The translations under genes and the position numbers were made by a program. Below are positions 1 through 7,895 of a stretch of DNA of 48,102 nt, in pieces. Positions within the stretch are counted from its first letter, which is position 1. Every line of letters begins with the position of its first letter. This DNA is from Candidatus Altarchaeales archaeon ex4484_2 (GTDB taxonomy: Archaea > Altiarchaeota > Altiarchaeia > IMC4 > QMZM01). Under the pieces are notes generated by a model. That model was given only the letters and a program-made list of their open reading frames with translations. It did not search any database and had not been told where the DNA came from. The stretch spans positions 1 through 48,102 of the forward strand of contig NJEG01000010.1 in the NCBI GenBank assembly GCA_002254565.1, written 5' to 3'.

Positions 1-45
1 GTTCTCCTTATGGACATCCAGTCCAATGAAAAACTTTGTTTTCAT
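1..45 (-). mobile_element. IS110-family transposase, N-terminal fragment at window edge
   Basis: The reverse strand encodes a start followed by MKTKFFIGLDVHKEN, which runs off the left edge. The GLDVHK motif is the hallmark N-terminus of IS110-family (DEDD/RuvC-like) transposases, where the Asp is the first catalytic carboxylate. A GAGGTGAT Shine-Dalgarno site lies just upstream of the ATG. Only 15 residues are visible, so it cannot be said whether the element is intact. IS110 elements lack long terminal inverted repeats, and their transposase is guided by an RNA from the noncoding end; in IS110 proper that end lies upstream of the transposase, which would place it inside 46-331. Confidence 0.8.
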
Positions 46-331
46 GTTGCATCACCTCGTTAAAGTATGCAACACAGTCACTCAAGAATTATCATACCAT
101 CTAATAATTAAATGAATACCTGCTTTCCCAGTTAATAGCATCGTATACGGGGACGCCACATCTGACCTTGTTTTTATAGGTTTGTTCGCTATATTAATAG
201 TTCGTTTCTGGTTTTAGGTCAAGAGACTGATAAAACAAGAACCCAGCGAGCGGGTGTGGATGCCGCGAGAGGAGTTGGTTTACTCTATCTATACGGTATC
301 CATAGATTATGATACCACATGCCAAAAAAAA
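46..331. other. Intergenic: IS110 noncoding end plus leader of the ribosomal operon
   Basis: On the reverse strand a 7-bp inverted repeat (GTTGCAT at 67-73 and ATGCAAC at 46-52, read on that strand) brackets the transposase ribosome binding site, so the site would sit in a hairpin loop. Any IS110 guide RNA would be encoded in this stretch, but the element boundary cannot be seen. On the forward strand TATA-like stretches at about 170-178 and 188-199 could start the ribosomal operon with a leader of roughly 100-130 nt. The leader is locally GC-rich at 240-285 and has a small hairpin (GGTATC at 295-300, GATACC at 311-316). I see no tRNA or protein gene here. Confidence 0.45.
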
Positions 332-835
332 ATGGTGAAAGAATCCAAGAAGAAAGAAGAGAAACCCAAGGGATCCAAAAAGAAAGAGGGAGAGGATTTC
401 AAGTACAGGCTCAGGCTGGCAGGATTTATACTAGACGGAAACCAAAATCTTACAGTAGCGCTAACCGGAATCAAAGGAGTGGGCAGGCAGATATCATACG
501 CAGTAATCAAATCCCTCAACATGAAACCAGAAAGAAAACTGGGGACGTTAAGCGACAAAGAAGTGAGCACAATAGAAGAGACACTAGAGAAGATAGATAA
601 GAAACTGCCAACTTGGATGGTTAACCGGCGGAAAGACCCATACAGCGGAGAAGACAGACACGTCATAGGATCAGACCTTGAGATGGCACTGAGAGATGAT
701 ATTCTAAGGCTGAGGAAAATCAAAGCCTACAGAGGAGTCAGGCACTCCATCGGTTTACCTGTCAGGGGGCAGAGAACAAGGACCTCATTCAGGAAAGGAG
801 CTACGCTCGGCGTAAGCAGGAGGAAGGCCAGATAA
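332..835 (+). CDS. rps13: Small ribosomal subunit protein uS13 (S13P)
   Basis: This 30S head protein contacts 16S rRNA and the 50S subunit. The conserved core begins near residue 24 ([13 protein letters not shown]), with the helix-two-turn-helix GIKGVG motif and a basic C-terminus ending [14 protein letters not shown] chose the ATG at 332, giving 167 residues. An upstream in-frame start at 254 would add 26 residues with no resemblance to S13. The first 23 residues are a Lys/Glu-rich disordered tail ([16 protein letters not shown]) beyond the usual archaeal length. It is the first gene of the operon; uS4 follows after 2 nt. Confidence 0.95.
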   Translation: MVKESKKKEEKPKGSKKKEGEDFKYRLRLAGFILDGNQNLTVALTGIKGVGRQISYAVIKSLNMKPERKLGTLSDKEVSTIEETLEKIDKKLPTWMVNRRKDPYSGEDRHVIGSDLEMALRDDILRLRKIKAYRGVRHSIGLPVRGQRTRTSFRKGATLGVSRRKAR

Positions 836-837
836 AA

Positions 838-1455
838 ATGGGGGACCCAAAAAAACAAAGAAGGAAATACGAGAGACCACGACACCCCTGGAAAGCAGAG
901 AGAATAACCCAGGAAACCGCAATAGCGGAAAAATACGGCCTAGTCAACAGGAAAGAGATATGGAAGGCTAAATCGAAGACAGACCGCTTTAGGAAAGGGG
1001 CGAGAAAGTTCATGGGCTCCCTGGATGATGAATCAGAGAAAAAGAAAACCCAACTGCTTGCCCGGTTAAACAAGATAGGGCTTATAGATTCACACTCTCT
1101 GGAGGATGTTCTAAGACTAAAAACCGAAGACCTGCTGGAGAGAAGACTTCAGACGGTCATATACAGGAAAGGCCTAGCGAACACAATCAAACAAGCAAGA
1201 CAGTTTATTGTACACGGACACGTACAAGTAGGTGATAGGGTGGTGAACGTTCCCAGCTACATAATAGAAAAAGACTCTGAAGATTCTATTAAACTGAGAA
1301 AAGAGATGAACATAACCAAGCCCGCTGAAAAAAAGAAGGAAGGGAAAAAAGACTCCGAGGAATCCGTTAAACTCAAAAAAGAGATGGACAAAAAAAAGCC
1401 TTCTGAAAAAAAGAAGGAAGAGAAGGTGGAAGACAGTAAGGAGGAAAATGGCTGA
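838..1455 (+). CDS. rps4: Small ribosomal subunit protein uS4 (S4P)
   Basis: This is a primary 16S rRNA-binding protein of the 30S body. The N-terminus ([18 protein letters not shown]) and the S4 RNA-binding domain near residues 105-140 ([16 protein letters not shown]) are typical of archaeal S4. The normal protein ends close to residue 145. Here a tail of about 60 residues follows, made almost entirely of Lys, Glu, Asp and Ser and containing two copies of a 26-residue unit. The 3' end overlaps the start of uS11 by 8 nt, which suggests coupled translation. Confidence 0.95.
   Translation: MGDPKKQRRKYERPRHPWKAERITQETAIAEKYGLVNRKEIWKAKSKTDRFRKGARKFMGSLDDESEKKKTQLLARLNKIGLIDSHSLEDVLRLKTEDLLERRLQTVIYRKGLANTIKQARQFIVHGHVQVGDRVVNVPSYIIEKDSEDSIKLRKEMNITKPAEKKKEGKKDSEESVKLKKEMDKKKPSEKKKEEKVEDSKEENG
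1273..1428 (+). repeat. Two tandem 78-nt units in the 3' end of rps4
   Basis: Unit 1 (1273-1350) and unit 2 (1351-1428) encode related 26-residue segments, [12 protein letters not shown]... and [12 protein letters not shown]..., each running into KPxEKKKE. The units differ at many third positions, so the duplication is not very recent, but length and frame are kept. The repeat extends the uS4 tail. Confidence 0.85.
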
Positions 1456-1936
1456 AGATAAAAAAGAGGATGCAGTAAAAGAGGGTGAGGGGGGAAAGAG
1501 TAAAGAAGCAGTAGAAAAAAAGAAACCCCAGCCGAAAAAAAAAGGGGGAAAGGATATGTGGGGTATACTGCACATATATTCCTCGAAAAACAACACAATA
1601 CTTCATGTAACAGACATAACCGGTTCAGAGACCATAAGCCTTAAATCAGGCGGACAAATTGTAAGATCACAAAGGGAGGAGTCATCCCCCTACGCTGCCA
1701 TGAAGGCCGCTACCCTGATAGCCAACGATGTCGTTGATAAGGGGTTTACAGGATTGCATATAAAAGTAAGAGGGCCAGGAGGACACAATGGTCCAAGGTA
1801 CCCTGGGAAAGGAGCTCAGGCAGCTATAAGAGCCATATCCAGAACGCCCCTGACCATAGGAAAAATAGAGAACGTCACCCCCATGTCCAGGGGAGGGTGC
1901 AGACCCAAGGGGGGTAGGAGAGGTAGAAGAGTATAA
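1448..1936 (+). CDS. rps11: Small ribosomal subunit protein uS11 (S11P)
   Basis: This is a 30S platform protein. The core starts near residue 38 ([19 protein letters not shown]) and ends with the conserved signature [19 protein letters not shown], a full C-terminus. The first 36 residues are a Lys/Glu-rich extension ([12 protein letters not shown]..., [11 protein letters not shown]). Archaeal S11 is normally about 130 residues; this one is 162 because of that tail. The ATG at 1448 follows a GGAGG-like site inside the end of rps4 and overlaps it by 8 nt. Confidence 0.95.
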   Translation: MAEDKKEDAVKEGEGGKSKEAVEKKKPQPKKKGGKDMWGILHIYSSKNNTILHVTDITGSETISLKSGGQIVRSQREESSPYAAMKAATLIANDVVDKGFTGLHIKVRGPGGHNGPRYPGKGAQAAIRAISRTPLTIGKIENVTPMSRGGCRPKGGRRGRRV

Positions 1937-1939
1937 AAA

Positions 1940-2524
1940 ATGATGCTTAAGATAACAAAAAAAACAGGAGATAGAATAGAATTCAACATAGAGGGGATTG
2001 ATTCCTCAATGGCCAATGCTCTAAGGAGAATAATAATATCAGAGGTCCCTATTATGGCCATAGATGAAGTCAGTTTCTATGATAACTCGTCAGTCATACA
2101 CGACGAACTACTAGCCCACCGGCTGGGGCTTGTTCCACTGAAAACAGATCCAGCAGGCCCGGATACCATCAAGTTAAGCCTTGAGGTTAAAGGCCCTGGT
2201 GCGGTGCACGCCAAAGACCTTAAGTTAGCCCAGACAAAAGTCAAGGGTAAGAAAAAGAAGATAGAGGATATCGCAGTATACGATGAAATGCTTCTGGTGA
2301 AGATTACAGAAAACCAGAGTATAAAACTTGAGGCAACCGCAATACTTGGTAGAGGAAAGGATCACATGAAATGGCAGGGAGGTCTAGCATCATATGAATT
2401 AAGGGATGATGGCTCGTTTGATTTTTTCGTTGAAAGCTATGGTCAGATGAGCGTTGAAAACCTGGTTACAAGATCCCTTGACCTGTTCAAGGATAGACTA
2501 GAAGACCTTAAATCAAGCCTATAA
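1940..2524 (+). CDS. rpoD: DNA-directed RNA polymerase subunit D (Rpo3)
   Basis: This is the archaeal counterpart of bacterial alpha and eukaryotic Rpb3; it pairs with subunit L to seed polymerase assembly. It begins with the dimerization domain, including SSMANALRRIIISEVP and DNSSVIHDELLAHRLGLVPL. At 194 residues it is the short form. It has no cysteine at all, so the [4Fe-4S] cluster domain present in many archaeal D subunits is absent. It lies 3 nt after uS11 and directly before the tRNA gene, as in other euryarchaea. Confidence 0.95.
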   Translation: MMLKITKKTGDRIEFNIEGIDSSMANALRRIIISEVPIMAIDEVSFYDNSSVIHDELLAHRLGLVPLKTDPAGPDTIKLSLEVKGPGAVHAKDLKLAQTKVKGKKKKIEDIAVYDEMLLVKITENQSIKLEATAILGRGKDHMKWQGGLASYELRDDGSFDFFVESYGQMSVENLVTRSLDLFKDRLEDLKSSL

Positions 2525-2526
2525 TT

Positions 2527-2655
2527 GCGGGGGTGCCCGAGCTGGTCAAACAATGATGCCTTACATTCATTAAAGAGGGGACATCTTGGGCTAAAGGGGC
2601 ACGGTTGAGGGCCGTGTGGTGTAGGCCTACGCGAGTTCAAACCTCGTCCCCCGCA
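2527..2655 (+). tRNA. tRNA-Leu (anticodon GAG) with an intron in the D-arm
   Basis: The acceptor stem GCGGGGG (2527-2533) pairs with CCCCCGC (2648-2654); the discriminator is A2655 and no CCA is encoded. The anticodon arm is CACGG-UUGAGGG-CCGUG (about 2600-2616), giving GAG. A long variable arm (class II) precedes the T-arm with UUCAAAC. Removing 45 nt restores an 84-nt tRNA whose D-stem is CCC/GGG and whose D-loop is GAGCUGGUCAAA. Because AAA occurs at both ends, the intron is 2548-2592 up to 2551-2595. The anticodon loop itself is uninterrupted. Its place between rpoD and rpl18e matches haloarchaeal and other euryarchaeal operons. Confidence 0.9.
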
Positions 2656-2680
2656 TCAAGACTCAATAACTAATAAAAAG

Positions 2681-3043
2681 ATGAGAACGCACTATGCTGA
2701 GGATGTGAACAGGCTGCAGCTCATAGAAGAGCTAAAGAAGACAGCGAAAGAGAAAAACGCTGCCGTATGGGGTAAGATAGCTGATGAACTATCGCGCACG
2801 AGGAAAAAAAGACGCTGCGTTAACGTGTGGAAAATCAACAAATTCACGCAGAAAGGGGATGTTGTATTGATCCCGGGGAAGGTTCTGGGTGATGGCATAC
2901 TAGACCACAAGGTGGAGGTAGCTGCCTTTAAGTTCACAGAGAACGCTAAGGAAAAAATCAAAGATTATGGGGGAGAGATAATATCCATTCCCGAACTCCT
3001 GAAGAAAAACCCGGAAGGCTCCAACATCAAAATAATATCCTAG
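2681..3043 (+). CDS. rpl18e: Large ribosomal subunit protein eL18 (L18e)
   Basis: This is a 50S protein found in archaea and eukaryotes and distantly related to bacterial L15. The sequence matches throughout: AAVWGKIADELSRTRKKRR, then VNVWKINKFTQKGDVVLIPGKVLGDG, then a C-terminal ending typical of the family. At 120 residues it is the usual length. It starts 25 nt after the tRNA, so it is either cotranscribed with the tRNA or released by tRNA processing. It is the first gene of the L18e-L13-S9-RpoN-RpoK-S2 series. Confidence 0.95.
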   Translation: MRTHYAEDVNRLQLIEELKKTAKEKNAAVWGKIADELSRTRKKRRCVNVWKINKFTQKGDVVLIPGKVLGDGILDHKVEVAAFKFTENAKEKIKDYGGEIISIPELLKKNPEGSNIKIIS

Positions 3044-3051
3044 GGGGGAAA

Positions 3052-3495
3052 ATGATTGTAGACGCAGAAGGAAGTATTGTAGGAAGGCTGGCATCGCATG
3101 TGGCCAAGAAAGCCCTCTCAGGGGAGGAGATTATAGTAGTTAACGCCGAGAAAGCCATTATTTCAGGTAAAAAAGAGATGATATTATCCGAGGAGAGAGA
3201 TAAACAAGATATAAGGAATCTAGGAAACCCCAGGAGAGGGCCATTCCACCAGAAAAGACCTGATAAGTACCTGCGGAAGACAATCAGGGGAATGCTTCCA
3301 TACAAGAAAACCAGGGGTAGAGAAGCCTACAAGAGGGTGATGGTCTACATGGGAGTGCCTAAAGAAGAAATCAACAAAAGATATGGATTGAAGGTTAAAG
3401 ACTCGGATATAATAGGATTAGATGGTTCCAAGAAAAGAGTCAGAAATCAGATGACCCTCGGAGAGGTCTGTAAAGCCGTTGGAGGTAGATGGTGA
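3052..3495 (+). CDS. rpl13: Large ribosomal subunit protein uL13 (L13P)
   Basis: This is a 50S assembly protein. The archaeal L13 pattern is clear: IVDAEGSIVGRLASHVAKKAL at the N-terminus, NAEKAIISG, the KRPDKYLRKTIRGMLPYKKTRGREA central motif (positions about 65-95) and YMGVP. Length is 147 residues, normal for archaea. A GGGGG purine run precedes the ATG. The stop overlaps the first base of the rps9 start (TGATG), indicating translational coupling. Confidence 0.95.
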   Translation: MIVDAEGSIVGRLASHVAKKALSGEEIIVVNAEKAIISGKKEMILSEERDKQDIRNLGNPRRGPFHQKRPDKYLRKTIRGMLPYKKTRGREAYKRVMVYMGVPKEEINKRYGLKVKDSDIIGLDGSKKRVRNQMTLGEVCKAVGGRW

Positions 3496-3908
3496 TGACC
3501 AACATAGTTAACACATCAGGGAAAAGGAAAACAGCTATTGCAAGAGCATCAATCAGTAAAGGAAAGGGTAAGATTAAAATAAACTCTGTTCCAGTAGAAA
3601 CCTATGGAACAAGACTGGTGAGGATGAAAATCAAAGAGGTGCTTGTTATAGCATCAGGCTACGTTAACATGGATAAGATAGACATCAAGGTAAAAGTCAA
3701 GGGTGGTGGATTCATGGGACAGATGGATGCCATAATGTCATCTATAGCCAGGGGCCTGGTGGAGTGGAGTAAAGACGAGAAACTTCATAACGCTTACCTG
3801 GAATATGACAGAACTATTATTGCAGGAGATCACAGACAAACAGAGCCGCATAAGCCCTCACAGAGCAGGAAAGGCCCAAGACATAAAAGACAGAAATCAT
3901 ACAGATAA
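3495..3908 (+). CDS. rps9: Small ribosomal subunit protein uS9 (S9P)
   Basis: This 30S head protein has a C-terminal tail that reaches the P-site tRNA. The family signature is present: [19 protein letters not shown], the [19 protein letters not shown] block and the basic C-terminus ending [12 protein letters not shown] prefer the ATG at 3495 (137 residues). The GGAGGT site at 3481-3486 is well spaced from it, whereas the in-frame ATG at 3489 is too close. The start shares one base with the rpl13 stop codon. Confidence 0.93.
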   Translation: MTNIVNTSGKRKTAIARASISKGKGKIKINSVPVETYGTRLVRMKIKEVLVIASGYVNMDKIDIKVKVKGGGFMGQMDAIMSSIARGLVEWSKDEKLHNAYLEYDRTIIAGDHRQTEPHKPSQSRKGPRHKRQKSYR

Positions 3909-3919
3909 AGGTTGATAAA

Positions 3920-4117
3920 ATGATTATACCAATCAGGTGCTTTAGCTGTGGTAAACCCATAGCACAGGACTGGGAGGAATACTCTAAGAGAGTAGAGAAG
4001 GGTGAGAACCCCAAGGACGTCCTTGATTCGCTGGGGTATATGAGATACTGCTGTCGGAGAATGTTCATATCCCATTCAGAGTCTATTGATGAGATAATGA
4101 AATACAAAAAATTTTGA
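3920..4117 (+). CDS. rpoN: DNA-directed RNA polymerase subunit N (Rpo10)
   Basis: This small zinc-binding polymerase subunit is homologous to eukaryotic Rpb10 and helps join subunits D and L to the large subunits. The zinc ligands are visible as CFSCGKP near the start and the CCRRMF pair near residues 44-45. At 65 residues it has the standard length. It lies 11 nt after rps9 and is followed directly by rpoK. Confidence 0.95.
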   Translation: MIIPIRCFSCGKPIAQDWEEYSKRVEKGENPKDVLDSLGYMRYCCRRMFISHSESIDEIMKYKKF

Positions 4118-4119
4118 AA

Positions 4120-4299
4120 ATGACTGAGATTGAATACACCAGATACGAGAAAGCAAGGCTTATTGGGGCGAGAGCGCTTCAAATAAAAATGGGCGCGCCC
4201 ATATTAATGAAACTTCCAAAGGACATGAAGAGACCCATAGACATCGCTAAATTAGAGCTTGAGAGGAAAATTCTGCCAATAACAGTTAAAAGAAAATGA
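4120..4299 (+). CDS. rpoK: DNA-directed RNA polymerase subunit K (Rpo6)
   Basis: This is the archaeal counterpart of Rpb6/bacterial omega, which supports folding of the largest subunit. The family pattern is obvious: [23 protein letters not shown] followed by the conserved [10 protein letters not shown] segment. I use the ATG at 4120 (59 residues) because the only upstream in-frame codon is a TTG overlapping the rpoN stop. The gene ends in an ATGA overlap with rps2. Confidence 0.94.
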   Translation: MTEIEYTRYEKARLIGARALQIKMGAPILMKLPKDMKRPIDIAKLELERKILPITVKRK

Positions 4300-4979
4300 G
4301 CGAGGAAGCAACACAGAACGGAGAAGATGAACTGCTGGTTCCATTAGACGATTACCTGTCTAATGGAGTGCACGTTGGTTTGAAATACAAGATGGCTGAC
4401 ATGGAGGAATTCGTGTACAAGACCAGACAAAACAAGCTATCAGTATTTGATGTGAGAAAGATAGATGAGAGGATCAGGATTGCATCAGACTTTATCTCCA
4501 GATACAATCCAGAGGATGTGTTGGTTGTCTCCAACCGCGTTTATGGAAGGAAGTCTATAAAGAAGTTTTCACAGTACACAGGAGTCAAGGCAGTAACCTC
4601 AAGATTTGTTTCAGGAACGCTCACTAACCCAAACATACAATCATACATGGAGCCAAAACTTTTGGTTGTAACAGATCCCTCAAGCGACCAGCAGGCGATA
4701 AAGGAGGCCGCCGCTATGGGAATACCTGTGGTAGCTATATGCGACACAAACACCAGAATCAGGAACATAGACTACATCATACCATCAAACAATAAGGGAA
4801 AGAACTCTCTCGCCCTGATCTACTGGATTCTCACCAGAGAGGTTTTGAAGAAACAGGGTATAAAGAAATTTGATGCAGAACTTGAGGAATTTATATCACA
4901 GGCTGAACCCCAACCATACCTCATAAAGATGCAGGAGATACATAGAAAACAGAGGATGAAGAGGAAGAGAAAGAAATAG
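4296..4979 (+). CDS. rps2: Small ribosomal subunit protein uS2 (S2P)
   Basis: This 30S protein is the last gene of the operon. Archaeal S2 features are visible: [25 protein letters not shown] near residue 21, [22 protein letters not shown], then [11 protein letters not shown] and [25 protein letters not shown]. It has 227 residues with a basic C-terminus ([10 protein letters not shown]). It begins within an ATGA overlap with rpoK and ends one base before the convergent enolase gene. Confidence 0.95.
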   Translation: MSEEATQNGEDELLVPLDDYLSNGVHVGLKYKMADMEEFVYKTRQNKLSVFDVRKIDERIRIASDFISRYNPEDVLVVSNRVYGRKSIKKFSQYTGVKAVTSRFVSGTLTNPNIQSYMEPKLLVVTDPSSDQQAIKEAAAMGIPVVAICDTNTRIRNIDYIIPSNNKGKNSLALIYWILTREVLKKQGIKKFDAELEEFISQAEPQPYLIKMQEIHRKQRMKRKRKK

Positions 4980-4980
4980 T

Positions 4981-6246
4981 TCATATCCTGCCATAATATC
5001 CTGCTTTTGCCCCAAGGTCTTCCTCTATTCTTATAAGCTGGTTGTATTTAGCGTTTCTCTCAGACCTACATGGTGCGCCTGATTTTATCTGGCCAGTACC
5101 CAAAGCAACCACAAGGTCTGCTATAAAGGAATCCTCTGTTTCCCCGCTCCTGTGAGATACCATGGTATTCCAGCCATTTCCTGAGGCAAGCCTCTGGGCC
5201 CTGATACTCTCAGTTATGGACCCAATCTGGTTAATTTTTAACAAGAGAGCATTACATGCCCCTTCATCTATGGCTTTTTTTATGCGGTCCACGTTGGTCA
5301 CCAACAGATCATCCCCAACAATCTGGACTCTGTCACCGGAATAGGATGTGAAGTGACTCCATGAATGCCAGTCATCCTCCGCGAAGGGATCCTCCAGTGA
5401 AACAATAGGGTATTTTTTAATCATTTCCTCGTAGAGGGTTCCAAGCTCCAAGCCGTTTATTTCCTTCCCCCCTATATGGTATTTGCCGTTCTGGTAGAAC
5501 TCTGACGCTGCGGCATCCAAAGCCAGCTCGACCTTTTTGGAGTAACCTAACTCGTTCGTAGCCTGAAGTATCAACTCCAGTGGCTCCTCCGGTCTCATAA
5601 GAGGTGGTGCAAACCCTCCCTCATCCCCTACATTAATGGCGTTTTTCCCGTATTCATTCCTGAGTATGGATTTCAGCTCGATGTAGGTTTCAGAGCATAT
5701 TCTAACAGCATCCATGAAGTTCACAGCTCCTGTGGGCATTATCATATATTCCTGTATGTCAAGTTTGTTTCCAGCATGCTCGCCCCCGTTTATCACGTTC
5801 ATGGAGGGAGTAGGCAGTATGAATTTTTTATTTGAAGCTAGCTGCCCTATACGCTCATATAGGGGTATTCCCATCTCCATAGCAGAAGCCCTGGGAAGGC
5901 ACATGCTAACTCCCAGGATTGCGTTAGCCCCAAGCTTTGATTTATTCTCTGTGCCGTCTAGTTCAATCATCAGGTTATCTATTTCCTCCTGCTCTCGGGT
6001 GTCCATGCCCTTTATCTCTTTAGCTATTTTGTTGTTCACGTTTTCTACTGCTTTCCTGACGCCCCTGCCGTGGAATCTGCTGTTTCCGTCTCTTAACTCC
6101 AGGGCTTCATGGATTCCTGTACTGGCTCCGGAGGGGATTGTTGCTCTAACCGTTGACTTATCCGTTGAGAGTTCCACCTCCACGGTTGGATTACCTCTTG
6201 AGTCCAGAACCTCTCTTGCCTTGGTGTTTTTTATTTCGAAGCTCAT
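4981..6246 (-). CDS. eno: Enolase (phosphopyruvate hydratase)
   Basis: Enolase interconverts 2-phosphoglycerate and phosphoenolpyruvate in glycolysis and gluconeogenesis. The N-terminal motif ([17 protein letters not shown]), the substrate loop residues ([10 protein letters not shown]), the metal-binding region ([12 protein letters not shown]) and the [11 protein letters not shown] signature near the C-terminus are all present. I start at the ATG at 6246 (421 residues); an in-frame TTG three codons upstream is less likely. A TTTAAATA box on this strand, about 30 nt upstream, suggests a short leader. It is divergent from the ferredoxin gene and convergent with rps2. Confidence 0.96.
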   Translation of the reverse strand: MSFEIKNTKAREVLDSRGNPTVEVELSTDKSTVRATIPSGASTGIHEALELRDGNSRFHGRGVRKAVENVNNKIAKEIKGMDTREQEEIDNLMIELDGTENKSKLGANAILGVSMCLPRASAMEMGIPLYERIGQLASNKKFILPTPSMNVINGGEHAGNKLDIQEYMIMPTGAVNFMDAVRICSETYIELKSILRNEYGKNAINVGDEGGFAPPLMRPEEPLELILQATNELGYSKKVELALDAAASEFYQNGKYHIGGKEINGLELGTLYEEMIKKYPIVSLEDPFAEDDWHSWSHFTSYSGDRVQIVGDDLLVTNVDRIKKAIDEGACNALLLKINQIGSITESIRAQRLASGNGWNTMVSHRSGETEDSFIADLVVALGTGQIKSGAPCRSERNAKYNQLIRIEEDLGAKAGYYGRI

Positions 6247-6285
6247 TGTTATCAAGTATTTTTGAGGGAATATTTAAAGAACAAA

Positions 6286-6307
6286 TTATAATGATTAATC
6301 ATTATAA
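6286..6307. promoter_or_regulatory. 22-bp perfect palindrome between eno and ferredoxin
   Basis: The sequence is symmetric about 6296/6297 with core ATGATTAATCAT and TTATA/TATAA arms. It lies in the 76-bp divergent intergenic region between eno and the ferredoxin gene, close enough to both starts to act as an operator. The half-motif TTAATCATTA recurs upstream of the OFA transporter at 11308-11377. Function is inferred only from symmetry, position and recurrence. Confidence 0.6.
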
Positions 6308-6322
6308 ACAGGGGTATATAAA

Positions 6323-6505
6323 ATGGTCGATATAGGAATAAACAAGGAAGCATGCATAGGCTGCGGTGTATGCGTGAACAGCTGCCCGGTAGGAGTATTC
6401 GAGATGGAAGATGACAAAGCCGTTACCAACGGCAACATAGAAGACTGCACCCTCTGCAAGACATGTGAAAGCTCATGTCCAGCTGGAGCAATCACAGTCA
6501 ACTAA
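6323..6505 (+). CDS. 2[4Fe-4S] ferredoxin
   Basis: This is a small soluble electron carrier. It has two classic cluster motifs, CIGCGVCVNSCP (about residues 11-22) and CTLCKTCESSCP (about residues 43-54), each with the CX2CX2CX3CP spacing. At 60 residues it is a clostridial-type dicluster ferredoxin. A GGGG purine run lies 8 nt before the ATG. The palindrome at 6286-6307 sits just upstream and may control it. The redox partner cannot be told from context. Confidence 0.9.
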   Translation: MVDIGINKEACIGCGVCVNSCPVGVFEMEDDKAVTNGNIEDCTLCKTCESSCPAGAITVN

Positions 6506-6544
6506 GTGATTCCTCTCATATCAGGAATAGAGCAACAAACTGTA

Positions 6545-7834
6545 TTATTTCGTTTTCTCCCATCTTTTTATTTCCAAGACCCTTGAGAGTGTGGAACCCC
6601 TTTTTATCTCCTCCCTCACCCTGTTTTCCTTCTCGTAAACGTCTAATGCCCTGTTAGCTACCTCAACCGCCCTATTTGCTGGAACAACAACAACGCCATC
6701 AGAGTCCCCTATGATCCAGTCACCTGGTTTAACCGATAAACCCCCGCAAGACACAGGGATGTTGATTTCACCCATACCCTTCGGTTCTCCCGCAGCAGGT
6801 TTCACCTCCCTGGCACACACAGGAAACCCAAGCTCCCTGATCGCCCCTATATCCCTCACAGCCCCGTCAATGACCACCGCAGCAATCTTTTTTTGGACAC
6901 AGCTTTCAGAGGCAAGCTCCCCCCACACAGCCTTGGTAGTGGCTCCGGCATCAACGACAATAACATCACCTTCATCTGCCTCATCTATTGCCTCAACGGG
7001 TTTAGCCCAGTCTCCTGGATAGGTTCTCACCGTAACAGCAGTGCCCATAAACACGGATCCGGAGAATAACCTGATACCCTGCATGTATCCCCCCCTATGC
7101 AAAGCATCACTTATGTTCGCCGTGGAAACCATCCCAAAAATCTTCCCCGGTTCAGTGTATTTCTTGTACAACTCACTTCTAACCCGTTTCTTTCCCCCCA
7201 TCGCCCTCTTTATATCCCGTGTTGCTTTTCTAGCGTCTCCTGCCTTGGTTATGGCGCCGCCCACTATGACAACAGAGGCTCCGTTCTTCACGGCCTCGGC
7301 AGCCGTCTCCGAGTTTATCCCGCCCGCTATAGCCAGAGGCGCCTTTGTTTTACCAGCTATCTTTGAGAGCTCCGCTATGGGATTTATTCCAGACATCTGC
7401 TGGTCTATGCTAACATGCACACAGATGTAATCAACCCCCATAGAATCCAGCTCCAATGCCCGCTCCTCCAAGTCAGGAGCATTCATCAAGTCAGCCATAA
7501 TCTCGCAGCCATAGTTCCTGCCGGCTTCCACAGCCTCCCTTACCGTTGAGTCATCCGTAACACCCAAGACTACCACAACATCAGCTCCCGCCTTCGAGGC
7601 AGCCTCCACCTCAAACCTGCCGGTATCCATGACCTTCATATCGGCTATAATCTTCTTATCAGGGAATCTCTTCCTTAACTCCCTGACTGAATCAAGCCCT
7701 TCACTTTTTATCAGAGGAGTGCCTGCCTCAATCCAGTTAACTCCACCTTCAACAGACTCCTCAGCTGCCTTAACCGCCCTCTTCAGGTTGATGAAATCAA
7801 GTGCAACCTGCAACACAGGAAACTTTGAGGTCAT
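6545..7834 (-). CDS. Bifunctional 3-hexulose-6-phosphate synthase / RraA-like protein
   Basis: Residues 1 to about 210 form a hexulose-phosphate synthase of the OMP-decarboxylase-like barrel family (LQVALDFINL, IEAGTPLIKSEG, IIADMKVMDTG, AIAGGIN). It condenses ribulose 5-phosphate and formaldehyde, or runs in reverse to make pentoses. Residues about 225-410 are an RraA/HMG-aldolase-like domain (GDVIVVDAGATTKAVWGEL, AAVVIDGAVRDI, PGDWIIGDSDGVVVVP). This fusion is known from several archaea lacking a complete oxidative pentose pathway. The role of the RraA part is unclear. The partner 6-phospho-3-hexuloisomerase is not in the window. Confidence 0.92.
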   Translation of the reverse strand: MTSKFPVLQVALDFINLKRAVKAAEESVEGGVNWIEAGTPLIKSEGLDSVRELRKRFPDKKIIADMKVMDTGRFEVEAASKAGADVVVVLGVTDDSTVREAVEAGRNYGCEIMADLMNAPDLEERALELDSMGVDYICVHVSIDQQMSGINPIAELSKIAGKTKAPLAIAGGINSETAAEAVKNGASVVIVGGAITKAGDARKATRDIKRAMGGKKRVRSELYKKYTEPGKIFGMVSTANISDALHRGGYMQGIRLFSGSVFMGTAVTVRTYPGDWAKPVEAIDEADEGDVIVVDAGATTKAVWGELASESCVQKKIAAVVIDGAVRDIGAIRELGFPVCAREVKPAAGEPKGMGEINIPVSCGGLSVKPGDWIIGDSDGVVVVPANRAVEVANRALDVYEKENRVREEIKRGSTLSRVLEIKRWEKTK

Positions 7835-7837
7835 ATC

Positions 7838-7894
7838 TATGATCTATAGAAACAAAACAAAAAAAAGAAAAGAAAAAGAAAAAAGTAGGGGGTA
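7838..7894 (-). terminator. Pyrimidine-rich terminator after acs
   Basis: Immediately past the acs stop the reverse strand reads GGGGTA-TTAAC-TACCCC, a short hairpin overlapping the stop, followed by a long T-rich tract (runs of T broken by single C or G). Archaeal transcription commonly ends on such oligo-T stretches. It separates acs from the hps-rraA gene downstream. Confidence 0.6.
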
Positions 7895-7895
7895 G

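Noticed and set aside
295-319. Hairpin followed by ACA before rps13 as an H/ACA guide RNA
   Set aside because: The stem is only 6 bp with a 10-nt loop and no pseudouridylation pocket, too small for an H/ACA unit.
254-331. Extended N-terminus of uS13 from an upstream start
   Set aside because: The extra 26 residues do not match S13 and cover the leader; the ATG at 332 gives a more plausible protein.
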